Positions 22,481 to 33,665 of a DNA stretch of 62,000 nucleotides are shown here, one piece after another; position 1 is the stretch's first letter; each line of letters opens with the position of its first letter. The position numbers and the translations under genes are program-made. Origin of the DNA: Phoronis australis (taxonomy: Eukaryota > Phoronida > Phoronidae); the NCBI GenBank assembly GCA_002633005.1, contig NMRA01000108.1, positions 238,500 to 300,499 on the forward strand, in the 5' to 3' direction. The notes below the pieces were generated by a model, which was not told the DNA's origin, did not search any database, and saw only the letters and a program-made list of their open reading frames with translations.

Positions 22481-23229
22481 CAGCACATTTTGTCATTGGA
22501 TAAGGGGATCTGGCAACCACAAGTTTCGGCAATGGGAATTGCTCAACACCCAAGTTGCAGCCCCTTGGTTTTTACTGTTCTGCACTCCTACCATGCAACC
22601 CTCTGGGACAGGGTCAACACCAATTAGCACCCATCCGATTTTTACCTGTTTAGCACTCCTCCCATGTCCCCCCTTCCGCTGGAGCCTGGGAACAACTGCC
22701 CCATGAAACCCAAAAGCAATCACTAAAATTATGTAGTCCACGGAGGTATAAAATGTAATTAGGAACGGTAATTTGCCTCATTCAATACCCAAACATGAAT
22801 CAAAACCATGGCTTTTGAAGGGAACTTCCAAGAGAATGAAAGCAAAACTCTTACTGTCTATTACACTTCAATAATGACTAAAACACACATTTTCATTCTC
22901 AGTTGATAGTAAGTGAGTGTAAATATACGTATTTCACCTATTTTTAATCGCACAGTAATTTCATTGCATTTCAAACGTCATTAACATATGAATTTATCGG
23001 TGTTAACGTGGTTCGGACTCACGCCGCTAAATTAGTTCGGCTTATTCGCAGCTTGGGGAGCCAGTTTTTTTACCGATAACCATTAGACTGGGATCCCAGA
23101 GCTTTTTTGGGCATGAAAAGGTAACCAATTTCCTTTGGTACCGCAGTGGCCTATGGGTATCCTCGTGCTTGGATATGGCCGTCCGGCAGGTTCGCTCTGG
23201 TGGGTGTGGTCAGGTGAGCCAAGAGAATG
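22481..23229. other. No assignable gene
   Basis: Nothing recognised. The minus-strand opening at 22493-22741 has no motif. Confidence 0.5.
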
Positions 23230-24100
23230 GCACTCAAAAATTGAGCTAGATCAACTTTTCTAGCAACCACTTCAAACTGCCTTCGATGCCTACTACCTAA
23301 TCCACTGCATCAAAATTGGTCACTGCCAGACACTTTCAGAGGTGGGGATTATCAGGCAGATGACTTTAAACAAGGTACAAAATTGAGCTAGATCAATCCA
23401 AGAGGTAACTACATGAAACCAGTTGCAAAATATTCACCACGTATCACGAATGAACACTGCCAGACAAATCTAGTGATGGGTTATAGCCACGCCAGACACG
23501 CCCAAATGCCCGAGTTGAGTTACATCAACCCACCAGGTAACAGTTTGAAACCAATTGCACGATGTTCAGCATCACTGTACATGGCACAACAGTTAGATGA
23601 CAGACAATTTCAGTGGTGGGGTGTCCCTGCCAGACGATTATCAAAACGGGTTAAAACTTGAGCTAGATCAACCCAAGAGGCAACCGCTTGAAACCAGTTG
23701 CAAAATAGTCACCGTAAGTCCAGGTATCACGAATAAGCACCGGCAGACAAATCTATTGGTGGGTTAGCCCTGCCAGACACGCCCAAATACCTGAGATTGA
23801 GCTAGATCAACCCACTAGGTAACCGTTTGAAACCAACTGCACGATGCTCAGCATTACTGCACATGGTGTAACAGTAAGATGCTAGACAATTTCAGTGGTG
23901 CGGTGCCCCTGCCAGACGACTAAAGAAAGGACTCAAAATTGAGGTAAATCAACCCAAGAGGTAACTGCATGAAACCAGTTGGAAATTGTTTTACGTAAGC
24001 CCATGTATCATGAATAAACATTGCGAGACAAGCCACACACGACCAAATATCTGAGTTGGGCCAGATTTATCCGCCAGGTAACCGTTTGAAACAGTTTGTA
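23230..24100 (+). repeat. Satellite-like array, about 140-bp monomers in dimers
   Basis: A TTGAGCTAGATCAACCCA-like block recurs at 23241, 23383, 23515, 23658, 23797, 23939 and 24056. Steps are 142, 132, 143, 139, 142 and 117 bp. Alternate monomers resemble each other more: one type follows the block with AAGAGGTAACTGCATGAAACC, the other with CCAGGTAACCGTTTGAAACC. The repeat is thus a two-monomer unit of about 275-282 bp, copied about three times. Other shared blocks are GCCAGACACGCCCAAAT and GACAATTTCAGTGGTG. Divergence is moderate, so this is not freshly amplified. Confidence 0.85.
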
Positions 24101-24250
24101 TAATGTCGAGCAACATTCTGCATGCAACAAAAGGTACTTTACAGACACTTTCAGCCGCGGGGCAGTAGCATGCAGAGATTCGGTCGATGCAGGGGCGAAT
24201 TTTTATTGGACGCCTCTCTCTCAACTCAAATGCATAATATTCTATTCAGG

Positions 24251-25140
24251 CCTGTAGCCAGCATTGAGCGGGGGGTGGTTCGAATTTCAAGAACGATGGA
24301 CCTGTGATATTTTGCAAACGTCGACACTGCAGCTCAATTACGGGGAAGGGAAATCTGTATACACAACGATGACTCTCAGCTCTATGTTCATCAGATGAGA
24401 CGGAATTTGCAATACCAGAAACGAGGATGCTGTGGCGGTTGCTCGCAAAGAACGGGACACAAATTCGGATGTAATGTGGTCCAGAAAGAGAATGTTCTCG
24501 CATTATCTCCGGCCAAAGTTTCAAATCAGCCATGCTTAAATGGGTGATTACACATCATTGCATACTCAGACGGAAATACTAAGTTTAGTCGGCGAATGAC
24601 TAAATTGGCAAAATTGTTTTTCTGCTTGTATTTTAGCGTGTTACTTAAGTTGCTTACATCTCTGGAAATGGGAACAGCCCACTATTTAGAAGGTTCACTA
24701 CTCCAAGAATCACTGTTACGAAGGTTTACTACTTCGAAGATTCACTACTCCGAAGATTCACTACTCCGAAGATTCACTACTCCGAAGATTCACTACTACT
24801 CCAAAAATATCCAAACTTTCAAACTCAGATGTGATTTTCGACCTTTTACATGCAAAAATAAACGATCTTTTGGTTTTAGATGCACCTATACCGAAAGCAA
24901 CGCCGGGCACTACAGCACTTTGTTTGGATTTCATGTAGACAGTGACCACCGTTCCCAGCTAACAAGCACAACTTAGGAAACGGTGGACAGATTTCACTGT
25001 GCATGAGAAATTGCCCGCATGTCTTAAAATGAGTACGCACTTGCATTTAAAATGATCTGAAGTAGAATACTGATGAATTATACATAGACCATGATACATT
25101 CATCAAATCCCCATGTCAAGATCGCATTGCAGTGCGACGC
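24251..25140 (+). mobile_element. Non-autonomous repeat family C, copy A (longest)
   Basis: Copy A begins CCTGTAGCCAGCATTG and matches 30048-30850 (same orientation) and 58075-58748 (opposite orientation). Shared blocks include GGTTCGAATTTC, TTTTGCAAACGTC, AAATCTGTATACACAACGATG, CCAGAAAGAGAATGTTCTCG and CGGAAATACTAAG. A 16-bp tandem array follows, then TCAAACTCAG, CTATACCGAAA, GTTTGGATTTCATG and CATTCATCAAATCC..CATGTCAAGATCGCAT, the last four shared with the minus-strand copy. There is no conserved ORF and no long terminal inverted repeats. A Helitron-like or SINE-like origin cannot be decided here. Confidence 0.8.
24681..24803 (+). repeat. 16-bp tandem array inside family C
   Basis: About seven units of GATTCACTACTCCGAA, with exact 16-bp steps between 24739, 24755 and 24771. 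Variant units (GGTTTACTACTTCGAA) lie at the left edge. The same unit occurs in the other family C copies, so the array belongs to the element. Confidence 0.9.
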
Positions 25141-25404
25141 ACACAGCCGCGTCGAAAATACATTGTGGCGAATGGCAAGATGGCGGAGTAGAACCTCCTA
25201 TTGTGCTATACTGTTCAGCTGAAGACATGCTTGGCACGCCAGACGCTTCACCTTCGTGAGGCCGGCTCAGGTAATTGTATCTTCGTTATAAGCACTGATA
25301 AATCCACACCAGCAAAAATAGACGCCCAGCCGGTTGCACAAAAGCAAAGACAATTAACTCAAGGCTCCCTACTGGAAGTAGGCTCTTATTGGTCCGAATG
25401 GTCA

Positions 25405-26214
25405 TCATGTAGTTTTGAAGCGCCACATTTCGGTGGCTGAAAGACCTGCAGGAATATACATGGGTACCTAAAAAGTAATATATTGGTTACCAAACTACTT
25501 TCCTTGGTGTCTTTGATTGGAGTCCAAAATGGGGTCAAGCAGTGTACATGTATACACCTACGTGTACATTCAAAGGAACACGGAAGGAAACGTTTAAAGC
25601 TTCATTTCACCACTATTTAGCTATCAATACTCGTCTTCTTAACCGAAGCTTTATGGGGTTTTAAAACATGACCAAGTTCGTCTGATTTTGAATTGTGAAC
25701 TCAATCCAAAGACAATGCATGCATGCATCGTTTTTGAATCCGCATTTTTAAGTTTGTCAAACCGCAACAAACTATGAAACGTTCTTGAGTAGTTGATGGT
25801 TTCCATATTTTAGTTGGTTGCGGAAATAGAATTCCATCGCGGTTAGAAATATTCCAAGACCGATTTCCTTAGAGTAAACGTCCTAATTCTACTTTCTTTT
25901 AGCCAGCTAAACCGTAGGACGAAATGCAGTTTAAAATATGAAGTGTTTCAAAATTTTTTCCACGTCACAAGCTCGACCAGACTCACGGTCCGCTGGAGCA
26001 AGAAACTCTTTAAAGGCGAAACTTCGCTGGATGTCGTCAGGCATTACAGCGACTGCACGTGATTACTTCAACTTAATTTGGGGAACTGGGCTTTAAGCAC
26101 TGACAGTTTTTGTTCTCACCTCCGTCTCCGCCATCTACCGGCAACGCCTGGAGGCAGCCCATAGCCAGCATCAATACAATGAATACCGCGACACACTTCA
26201 TGACTTCTAGTATT
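25405..26214 (-). CDS. Small secreted peptide gene, three exons (inferred)
   Basis: On the minus strand an acceptor (GTATTACAG) opens an exon at 26214, with ATG at 26201-26199. The start MKCVAVFIVLMLAMGCLQA is a clear signal peptide, probably cleaved near LQA-LPVDGG. The exon ends at 26120 before GTGAGA. A second exon, 26052-25987, lies between CACGTGCAG and GTGAGT and encodes AVMPDDIQRSFAFKEFLAPA. A third, 25445-25405, follows TTCCTGCAG and encodes LSATEMWRFKTT before TGA. The phases agree (82, 66 and 41 coding bases, 62 residues). No family is recognised, and the mature part has no cysteines or dibasic sites, so its role is unknown. Without splicing, exon 1 runs 15 codons further to a TAA. 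The signal-peptide exon is the strong part; the later exons are inferred from splice consensus and phase only. Confidence 0.5.
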
Positions 26215-27885
26215 CTGTAATACAACGTCAGATCATGTTACCGGGAAACAAGTACATACAAGGAGAAACAAGAAAATGCGATTGAAACAAAATGGCAATA
26301 AGCGTTTGCCAATGTTTTTCTCCTCGATAGATCAATTACCCATCCGCATTATCAATTACAAATTGAAAACCATGTGGATACACAGTCTTTTCCTCTAAAG
26401 TTAAAGAATCAAGTATCTGCACGGGTCTATTTGAGAATTGTCTAACTCCATCTTGTGAATTGGGGTTTTGAAAAATGTCTTGTAACTTAACAACCGTCAG
26501 TTAGCAGAAAATGCGTGTCTTTCGTACCATAAGCTTTCATATTGAGTTGCCATGTGACGACAAAACAAGTCAAAGTAATTTTTTCTTGTAAACTGCAAGC
26601 TAGGGCTTTGTTTCTTTACTTAAGAAATTCGACTTAAGTTAAAATTAAATGGAAAACATTTCTCAAATATTCTCGCAGTGAAGTTGATAGATCACATGTC
26701 CAGGCTAATAGCACTGAAACTTCAAGACCAAGCCTGACAAAGGGTTAGGTATATCATTGAGTTCAAACCTCAAACAATCAGGACTGTGAGTTGATAAAAG
26801 CAAAGACGTCAAATACAGTACCATTGATAAATTTTGAAGAGTTTTCGTTGCTTGAACTGTTCATTGGACTGTAAATACTGGCGCTTCTAACATCCGCTTA
26901 GGGATACCGAAGACGAAGAACTATGAGCTCATTAGTCTGCCTTTTAAAAGTGACAGCTCACCTCCAGGTGTGAAAATACGAGAAAAATTGAACGCACTTT
27001 CAGCTGTATCATTCAAGTGCTCTGGCCTTGAAGTGACTTTTCCACTGAGTCGTCGCAGTGTCACTTGTGTTCTAAATTAGAACACGTGTAATCAATCTTT
27101 GATCACACAGAGTACACAAATGAACATTATGGCGTTCTGAGACTAGAATGCCAAATGTTCACCTCCAGTAATGTTAGTGTTACTTACACGCTTGAATGTA
27201 TTACATCACTAAAACTTAGTAGGGAAATTTGAAGGGCACATTTTCTTTCGAAGACCACTTACGATGAACAACTCAGACGCATTTTTACGTACATTTATTT
27301 TCTTACTTTTTTGCCAGTGTAGTGAAATGTACCTTACGGGAGGAAATTGCAATCTGTAAATTCAACAAGAAGAACAATAGTGTCACTCAATTTGTGAATA
27401 GTTGTATAATTGTTGATTGTGACTCATAGGCCACGTAGAATCATAAAGTCTTAACTGCATATCTGAACACGGTGTGTTCTGACGGGACGCACCACTCCAA
27501 GAACATTGGGCGTTCAACGACCGCCATTCAAATTCTTTAACGCGCATGCGCTTGCGAAATCGTTTTCTTGTTATCCGCCAGCGGGATCATTTTGCTAGTG
27601 TTTGCAAGCATCTTTTTGTGAATATTATAGGCCCATCCAATGTTCGCTGGGTTTTAATAATTGATGCATCTACAGTTTAGACTAAATTTTATCGGTAAGT
27701 ATTGCAAACGGTGATCTTACTTCTTGATTTAGTGGCTTTTCAAAATTTCACTATCACATCATGATATTGCGTGATTACATTGGCCATTGCCATTGGCAAT
27801 GCTACTGTAGGAAGTGTTTAGTCACTGTTAAGTAATTGAACCATTCCATGCTTTTGGGGCTCGAAAATGAAACGGAAAAAATGTG
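26215..27885. other. No assignable gene; possible upstream region of the peptide gene
   Basis: The acceptor at 26215 implies a non-coding first exon somewhere at higher coordinates, but I could not locate it. A 12-base stretch with TGCCATTG and its complement lies near 27786-27801. Nothing else was recognised. Confidence 0.4.
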
Positions 27886-28729
27886 TTGAGATACTCTGGC
27901 GTGTTATGTGTTGTAAAATTCAATGCCCAAAAATTATGTTTGATGTTATATGTTTTCGATATCTTATATTTATATTTGATTTTCTTCTTTGTATATTTGA
28001 TGTTAACTTTTTGTATTCTATAGTAAAACATATTTACGTGCTATTAACTAACTATATGTCCGATATTTCCAAAGATATATTCGATGATTTCCTTTATATA
28101 TTCAATAACGGAATTCTTGGTAGTATGAAACGACGGTCGTGATTGGTTCTCCAATTGATTAATATGGCGGCTTCTGAACCAGAGTCCCTGCTTCATTTCT
28201 TTTTTCAACAATTTCATTCACACTTGTGAACACTCATTCAGTACAGGCAATTCAGACGTGGTGAATGATATTATGCCACAGGTAAATGCGTATTTATATG
28301 CCCTTGAGTCCATTGACACACGGTTTCGTGAGGAATTTGGGTCTGACACTGACCACCAGCCAACACACCACCAGCCCCAGGCACAGGGCGTGGGGGAGCC
28401 CGATCGCGAGTCAACAAATTCCACTACGGTTGAAGCCTTGCAAGTGGAGAGTTATCCGCTGCCAAGGTATGAAACACTGCACACCAATAGCAGCCGTCAT
28501 TTCAAATGAACCCAGCTCAGTTATCGAATATAAACGGAAAAAACATCGAATGAAAGCATGAAGTTATCGAACACAAATATTAAAGAAATTGAATAAATAC
28601 AATGACATCAAACTTAAATTTTCAAAACATTGAATACAAAAGTAATCAACATTGAATACATGTAATCTTATCAAACATAAATGTTGAAAACATTGAATTT
28701 TGCAACACGTAACACGCCATACTATCTGA
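27886..28729. mobile_element. Foldback-type element with AT-rich inverted arms
   Basis: The outer ends are inverted complements: GAGATACTCTGGCGTGTTA at the left and, read inward from the right, CAGATAGTATGGCGTGTTA; both continue YGTGTTGYAAAATTCAATG and then TATGTTTGAT. Each arm then dissolves into irregular short subrepeats such as TATTCAATG and TTTGATGTT over 130-170 bp. The centre (28140-28500) is not inverted. It contains ATGGCGGCTTCTGAACCAGAG-type sequence at 28164, opening only 21 codons before a stop. Long arms made of subrepeats resemble foldback elements such as sea urchin TU. No target duplication is visible. Confidence 0.65.
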
Positions 28730-29104
28730 GTGGTTGATGTTATAATCTGTTGTAAGTTAGGGATATTGATTAAAAAAGATTTTTTCAACTGTTGGCTCTA
28801 TGTAGGTCACTATCAGTCACTCTGGTCTTAGATAAACTAAACAATGTTTCAGAGTGAGGTGATCATAAACATCGTGATGTCTATGGACGTGATGTCCTGG
28901 CTTGAACAGCTGTGTCAGTCTTTTGGTCACGTGATGTATGTTCTGTCTGCGCTGTGTTCTGTTCAACTTCAGCAAACACACATATAAAATACTTTTTCGT
29001 ATTTGACTTTTTCTTATGACCACGTACTGTTTATTTTACTACAAATGCTCTCAGTCTAAGTCATACGTGTGATGATAGCTCCATTGCTGTAGTCGCACAC
29101 TGCA
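28730..29104. other. No recognisable feature
   Basis: Spacer between two mobile elements, with no motif found. Confidence 0.5.
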
Positions 29105-29422
29105 CAGTGGCGGATCTAGGATATCATAAGGGGAGGGCAACATGTTGCCTCGGAGAATTGGGCAAAGCGCGATTGTATGCCCAGGCTGCCCGAAAGTTGT
29201 GGGGGCCGCCGATGTAAACATGTGTTCCCGCCCAAATTCTATCGGAGGACTGAAAAAAACGGAACGCAATCCCGCCACCCTCTGGTGCCTGGGTCCCCCT
29301 CCCCTCGTTCTCTGCCGTTCACGGGTTAGTGAAATCAATATTCCTCACGCTTCACACTCTTGCTGTTTAATTTTGCTTGCACCATCTGGGCCCCCTGCCC
29401 CCCTCCCCTAAATCCGCCTATG
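29105..29422 (+). mobile_element. 318-bp MITE, family A, with 5-bp target duplication
   Basis: It begins CAGTGGCGGATCTAGGAT and ends CCTAAATCCGCCTATG, imperfect terminal inverted repeats. It is flanked by CTGCA at 29100-29104 and 29423-29427. The interior matches 60429-60748 throughout: AACATGTTGCCTCGG, GCCCGAAAGTTG, GGACTGAAAAAAA. It has no coding capacity. The TIR resembles the CAGxGGCGGA ends of hAT-like elements, although those usually duplicate 8 bp. Confidence 0.9.
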
Positions 29423-30047
29423 CTGCATTTCTCTTACTGTTTACATGTTAACAGTCAGTTGAAACAGAGCTGAAGGTCTATCGTTTGAGTGTGCTAGCAC
29501 TAACAAAATCCGGCCATTCGCTTTTAGAGGCACTGTCGATTTTAACTGAGTAAATTTCGCCTCGTTTTCTTTCTATAGGAGCTTGACCGAGCTGCTTTTG
29601 GCAGAAGGAACATCCAGCACGATTGGTAAAGATCAATAAGGATCCGCAAATTTACTGAACTTTTATTGAGGCTTCATGGCAATCGCCTTCAGAATCAATC
29701 AGTTGCACTATCCAAGAAACTGACGTACAACATGGAAGCTAAATTCGTACCGTCGACATAAAACTCAAAATTACATTCCAGTTTATCGCAATAAAATTTT
29801 TCTTGTTCAGTACTTTTGTGTGAAAGAGCATTGTTTTTGTTTGTTTTATAGTAAGGATTCAGGTATATGAATTAGAAGCAGGAACAAAGAATCATTCTTG
29901 GCTGTATATTTTAAATGACATGACGTGGCAGCTCATTGTCTCTAGTATTTGAGTGATTTTTGTTTTTTCATGGCATGTTAGTGTAGGTTGATAAGGATTT
30001 CCATTAATTATTGCTTTGTGTGTACGAAGTGTTGCATATATTATAGC
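29423..30047. other. No assignable gene
   Basis: No domain, RNA gene or repeat partner recognised. Confidence 0.5.
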
Positions 30048-30850
30048 ACGCCAGTAGCCAGCATTGCGTGAGCATGGTTCGCATTTCTAGAACGGCGGGC
30101 TTTGCAAACGTCGGCACTGTGGAGTTTTCGGTAAAGCCCTTGACGCAGCTTAATTAGGGGTAAACATGCGCGCTCCTAGCCTTTAATATGGGGGGGTCGA
30201 ATTTCTGGCGATGTGGACCTTTTGCTGACAAAAAAGCGGCAGGACTAAAAAAATAAAACGGGTACCACCTTCAGAACTGTGACCCATGCGTATGAGCCTT
30301 TTTAGTGGACTTTTGGCTCGTTTTCTCGGTCTTTTTTTCTCTACTTGGCCAAATGGGGGGCTCGTTCGATCCCCCTCCGAGCCCCCCCCCCCCTCCCGTG
30401 TGCGCGCATGGTAAGGGAAATCTGTATACACAATGATGACTCTCAGCTATATGTTCATGATAATAAGACGGAATTCGTAATACCAGAAACATGATGCTGT
30501 GACGGTTGCTTGCAAAGAACGTTTCTCAAATTCGAATGCAATGTTGTCCAGAAAGAGAACGTTCTCGTGTTACCTCCTGCCAAACTTTCAAAAAAGCGTG
30601 CTTAAATGAGTGATTAAAAGTCATTACATTCTCGGACGGAAATACTTTAGTAGTCGGAGAATGATTCGACAAAATTTTTATCTGGTTGTATTTTTACGTG
30701 TCACTTAAGTTGTAAGGCTTACATCGCAGGAAACGGGAACAGCTTACTATTCCGAGGGTTCACTACTCCGAACGTTCACTGTTCCGAAGATTCACTACTT
30801 CGAAGGTTCACTACTCCGAAAATATCTAAAATTTCGGACTCAGGAGTAAT
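30048..30850 (+). mobile_element. Non-autonomous repeat family C, copy B
   Basis: It starts CCAGTAGCCAGCATTG and follows copy A block by block (AAATCTGTATACACAATGATG, CCAGAAAGAGAACGTTCTCG, CGGAAATACTTTAG), ending after a five-unit 16-bp array at 30742-30820 and a CTCCGAAAATATC block. About 230 bp at 30150-30410 has no equivalent in copy A; it includes a C-tract at 30384-30396 and GTAAAGCCC, partly seen in copy C. Confidence 0.8.
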
Positions 30851-31080
30851 TTTATACGCAGCCCTGACCCGTGCCCCAGATGCTGTCCTGAGAATGAGTT
30901 GTTAGTTAGATTCATTGAGCTGCAAAACAATGTAATCAATGTTTTTAAAATTACTATTCAACTTCTGTACACTCTAAAAATGGTCACTATACTTAATTCA
31001 TGTCAGTTCAGATTCATTAGTAGACAATCAGAGTAATGAATTGTCGGTGTTCTGGTTTCAGAATTGTGAACATTCTAAGT

Positions 31081-31161
31081 GGTTTCGAAGGTAACGAACC
31101 TTCGGAGGAGTGAATCTTCGGAGTAGTGGACAATCGGAGTTGTGAACCTTCGGAATAGTGA
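31081..31161 (-). repeat. 16-bp family C array, inverted
   Basis: About five units of CTTCGGAGTAGTGAAC on the plus strand, the reverse complement of the arrays at 24681 and 30742. Only the array is recognisable here, so it may be the residue of another copy, or paired with copy B as an inverted duplication. Confidence 0.75.
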
Positions 31162-31915
31162 CATGTAACTTTGGAAATCTTTTCCGTCAACTTTGTGGCT
31201 GGTGTGAAGTCTGCGACGGAGGCTGTGCACAATTAACACCGATTGACAAGAGAAGACTTTCTTCATTGACCAAAGATTTTATTAAGTCTAGATTTACTTT
31301 CCCCCATGCTCGTCGGGGTTTTTTCAGTGCAACGAAATTAACTGTCTGTTTTTTGAGCAACGACGGAGAAATGCCTATAGTGAACTTACCGTTGGTGTGT
31401 ACTGAATTAAATGAAGAGGCACGCACACATGAGTACACGCATGCGTTTCAATTCGCCAATCCACAATCAAAGTGGACTCTGGATGAACAACATATTTGAC
31501 GATTACTTTCAATTGGGAATTTGAAAATGCCTGCACATAACGGTACTATTCTATCAAGTATACACTGTACCAAAATAGAAGACAATAAATCTATTTTCTG
31601 CTGTTTTGTTTCTTGGTCGATTTTAAGGCATTTACACCGCACGACTTTTAGAGAGCTCTCTCGCTGCTATGTACCGGTAGCTTAGCTAGGTATAGACATT
31701 TACATGTAGTCTCCCTTGTAACTCTGTGATGTAGCCACCACGATTGCTCAATGCCGATGGACAGCACAAAGCCTCCTCTAATTGTCTGCACGATCTACGC
31801 TAACACCACCCGGGCGAAGTTGTCCACTAGGTACGGCTCGATGATTACGTGAAGCGCTTCAGAATCAGAAGCAAATTCAAAATTATTACTGACTTAGTTA
31901 TGACTTAGTTAGTCG
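31162..31915. other. No assignable gene
   Basis: The openings 31158-31499 (+) and 31187-31438 (-) are mutually antisense and lack motifs. Confidence 0.45.
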
Positions 31916-32509
31916 GAATTCTATATGTCTAAAGTGGAAAAAAAGGATAGCATTGTGATTGGTGGTATTCCTATCTATGTACGTTATGTAGATGATATTT
32001 TTGTTTATTGTGCCTTTGATGACTTGTTATCAGTACGTGATGAACTTGAGCGTCACTCAGTATTGAAGTTTACCCACGAGCTTCTTGTAAATGACAAGAT
32101 TCCGTTTTTGGACGTTCTTGTGAACGATTCTCCATCTGAATTTTCTACATCCGTTTACCAAAAGCCTACTGATAAAGGTTTCTGTTTCAACGCCAAAAGT
32201 GAGTGCCCTGAGCGGTATAAGGTAGCCGGCCGTTGTGGTCAACTTCCTAAAGAGAGCGCATTCGGTGTCGTCCAACTGGCTATTGTTCAATCAAGAGGTA
32301 GATCGCAAACACTGGTGAATAATGGGTATACCAATGCTCTTGAGAATGAAACAAATATGTTTCGAAATATCGTGTGTCTTTTAATTGTGTCGCAAGGTCA
32401 GTTACTGTATCTATATTCAGTTGAGAGTAGAGTTTTGTTCCGAAAGTACGAACGTAACGGAATAAAGACTGTGAACAATGAAAAGTGTCGTTTAACAAAT
32501 TCTGTATAA
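31916..32509 (+). pseudogene. Penelope-like element reverse transcriptase, partial
   Basis: The frame reads EFYMSKVEKK, GGIPIYVRYVDDIFVY, LKFTHELLVNDKIPFLDVLV, STSVYQKPTDKGFCF and NAKSECPERYK. These are the diagnostic blocks of Penelope-like elements: the FANFYM-x-xVE lead-in, the YVDD catalytic box, the FLDV block, and the Y-x-KPTD...SECPERYK thumb. Later residues SQTLVNNGYTNALENE match the conserved linker after the thumb. The N-terminal RT half is missing upstream (a TAG lies two codons before EFYM). The usual VI-x-x-YVRRA segment after PERYK is scrambled by apparent frameshifts, and no GIY-YIG endonuclease was found. The YVDD residues are intact but the copy is inactive. Confidence 0.88.
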
Positions 32510-32515
32510 CTTAGT
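32355..32515 (+). repeat. Direct repeat a, overlapping the Penelope relic's end
   Basis: It begins ATATGTTTCGAAATATCGTG and resembles 33666-33825 over about 150 bp, including GTGTCTTTTAAT, GGTCAGTTA and TTTGTTCCG. Penelope-like insertions are often flanked by partial tandem copies (pLTRs), which would explain this pairing. Confidence 0.7.
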
Positions 32516-33665
32516 GTTGTAGATAGCAGAACCAGTAGCTGAAACAATTTTGTTGTTGTTGCTGTCCATCTATATCCTATCTTTTTAACAGATAGGCTGG
32601 GGCTGGACCTTTTCCGCGGGGGGGTTGATCAAACCCCCCGGGACTTTTTTGGAAATTTTCTGAAAGTCTTCATGAGGGCGTTACGCCACGCTCATTCGAT
32701 ACAATTCGTAATTTTCCGAACCACGTTATAAAAAGTCTTTTCGAAGCTAACCTTCAGAAACGACTTTCACTCCAAATCTGAACTGTTACTCACTAGCCTA
32801 AAACCATGCAACCATATGAAGTGAACATAAAAATTTTACCTGCACAATTACCACTGTTGTGTACGTCGTAAATTGGAACAATCTCAAGACGATGCGGGTA
32901 TTTAAAGGTTTTTAAAGCCCTCCACTTTTTGATTGGCTGATACTTGTAACATCAATCGTAGTCTATTGACAGATTGGTTTACCAATCATGAATCATATAC
33001 CTTGAACAATTGAACATTTTCTCGACGTCATGTTTTTCACCACACCGTAAAGTTCAAACTTGTCACACAAGCGAGAACGCAGCTATTGTCACACACATGC
33101 GCTTAACTGCATTTTTATGTACATGCCTGCAGTAGCTGAGCTAAATAAGTTGGTCAGTACCTTATTAGTCCGTCAGACATATGGCATGTAGGCCCCTATT
33201 GAAGTGACGAGAATTTGGCGTATAATTTTGTTTTATTGTTTATTATCGATGTCTAATACATTATACTTTCAGAAACTGCAGTTTTACATGATGTCACCCT
33301 TGAGCAATTTTATTCAGGGGACTTAATAATCGAAGATGGCCGCCATAGAAATGGCGAAATCTACTTTAGCTAATATCGTCGCTACCAGATGAGACACAGA
33401 CAGTGCTGTAGTGGTAAAATTAGAGGTAAGTAGGCGCCCACAGCCCACAGTATCACCTTGAGCATTGAACGTAACTTACGGTGCGTAGGCGCTACGTTCT
33501 AATGCCAATAGGTGGTTGGCTGCGCCTACGTGCGGCTCACTACAGCACTGGACATGTATAATAATGTCCTTTCACGTGTTTCTGAAGGTGGATAGATAAC
33601 TGACGGGAAAGGCAGCAAACCGTTTGACTAATGTAACATTGTTTGACCTTTGAACGAAGAATATA
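32516..33665. other. No assignable gene; spacer between direct repeats
   Basis: A G/C-run hairpin (GGGGGGTTGATCAAACCCCCC) lies near 32617-32639. Otherwise no domain was recognised. It may belong to the Penelope-like insertion or to an insertion inside it. Confidence 0.4.

Noticed and set aside
24596-24976. 126-codon opening with repeated HYSEDSLLRRF-like text
   Set aside because: It is translation of the 16-bp array of family C; other copies do not keep the frame.
25201-25440. Plus-strand opening with WSEWSSCS, like a thrombospondin type 1 repeat
   Set aside because: Only the first motif is present; the later cysteines and CGxG are missing and the frame stops eight residues later. It is antisense to the candidate peptide gene's last exon.
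27867-28142. Hydrophobic 91-codon opening
   Set aside because: It lies in the AT-rich subrepeat arm of the foldback element; the opposite arm gives a similar opening on the other strand.
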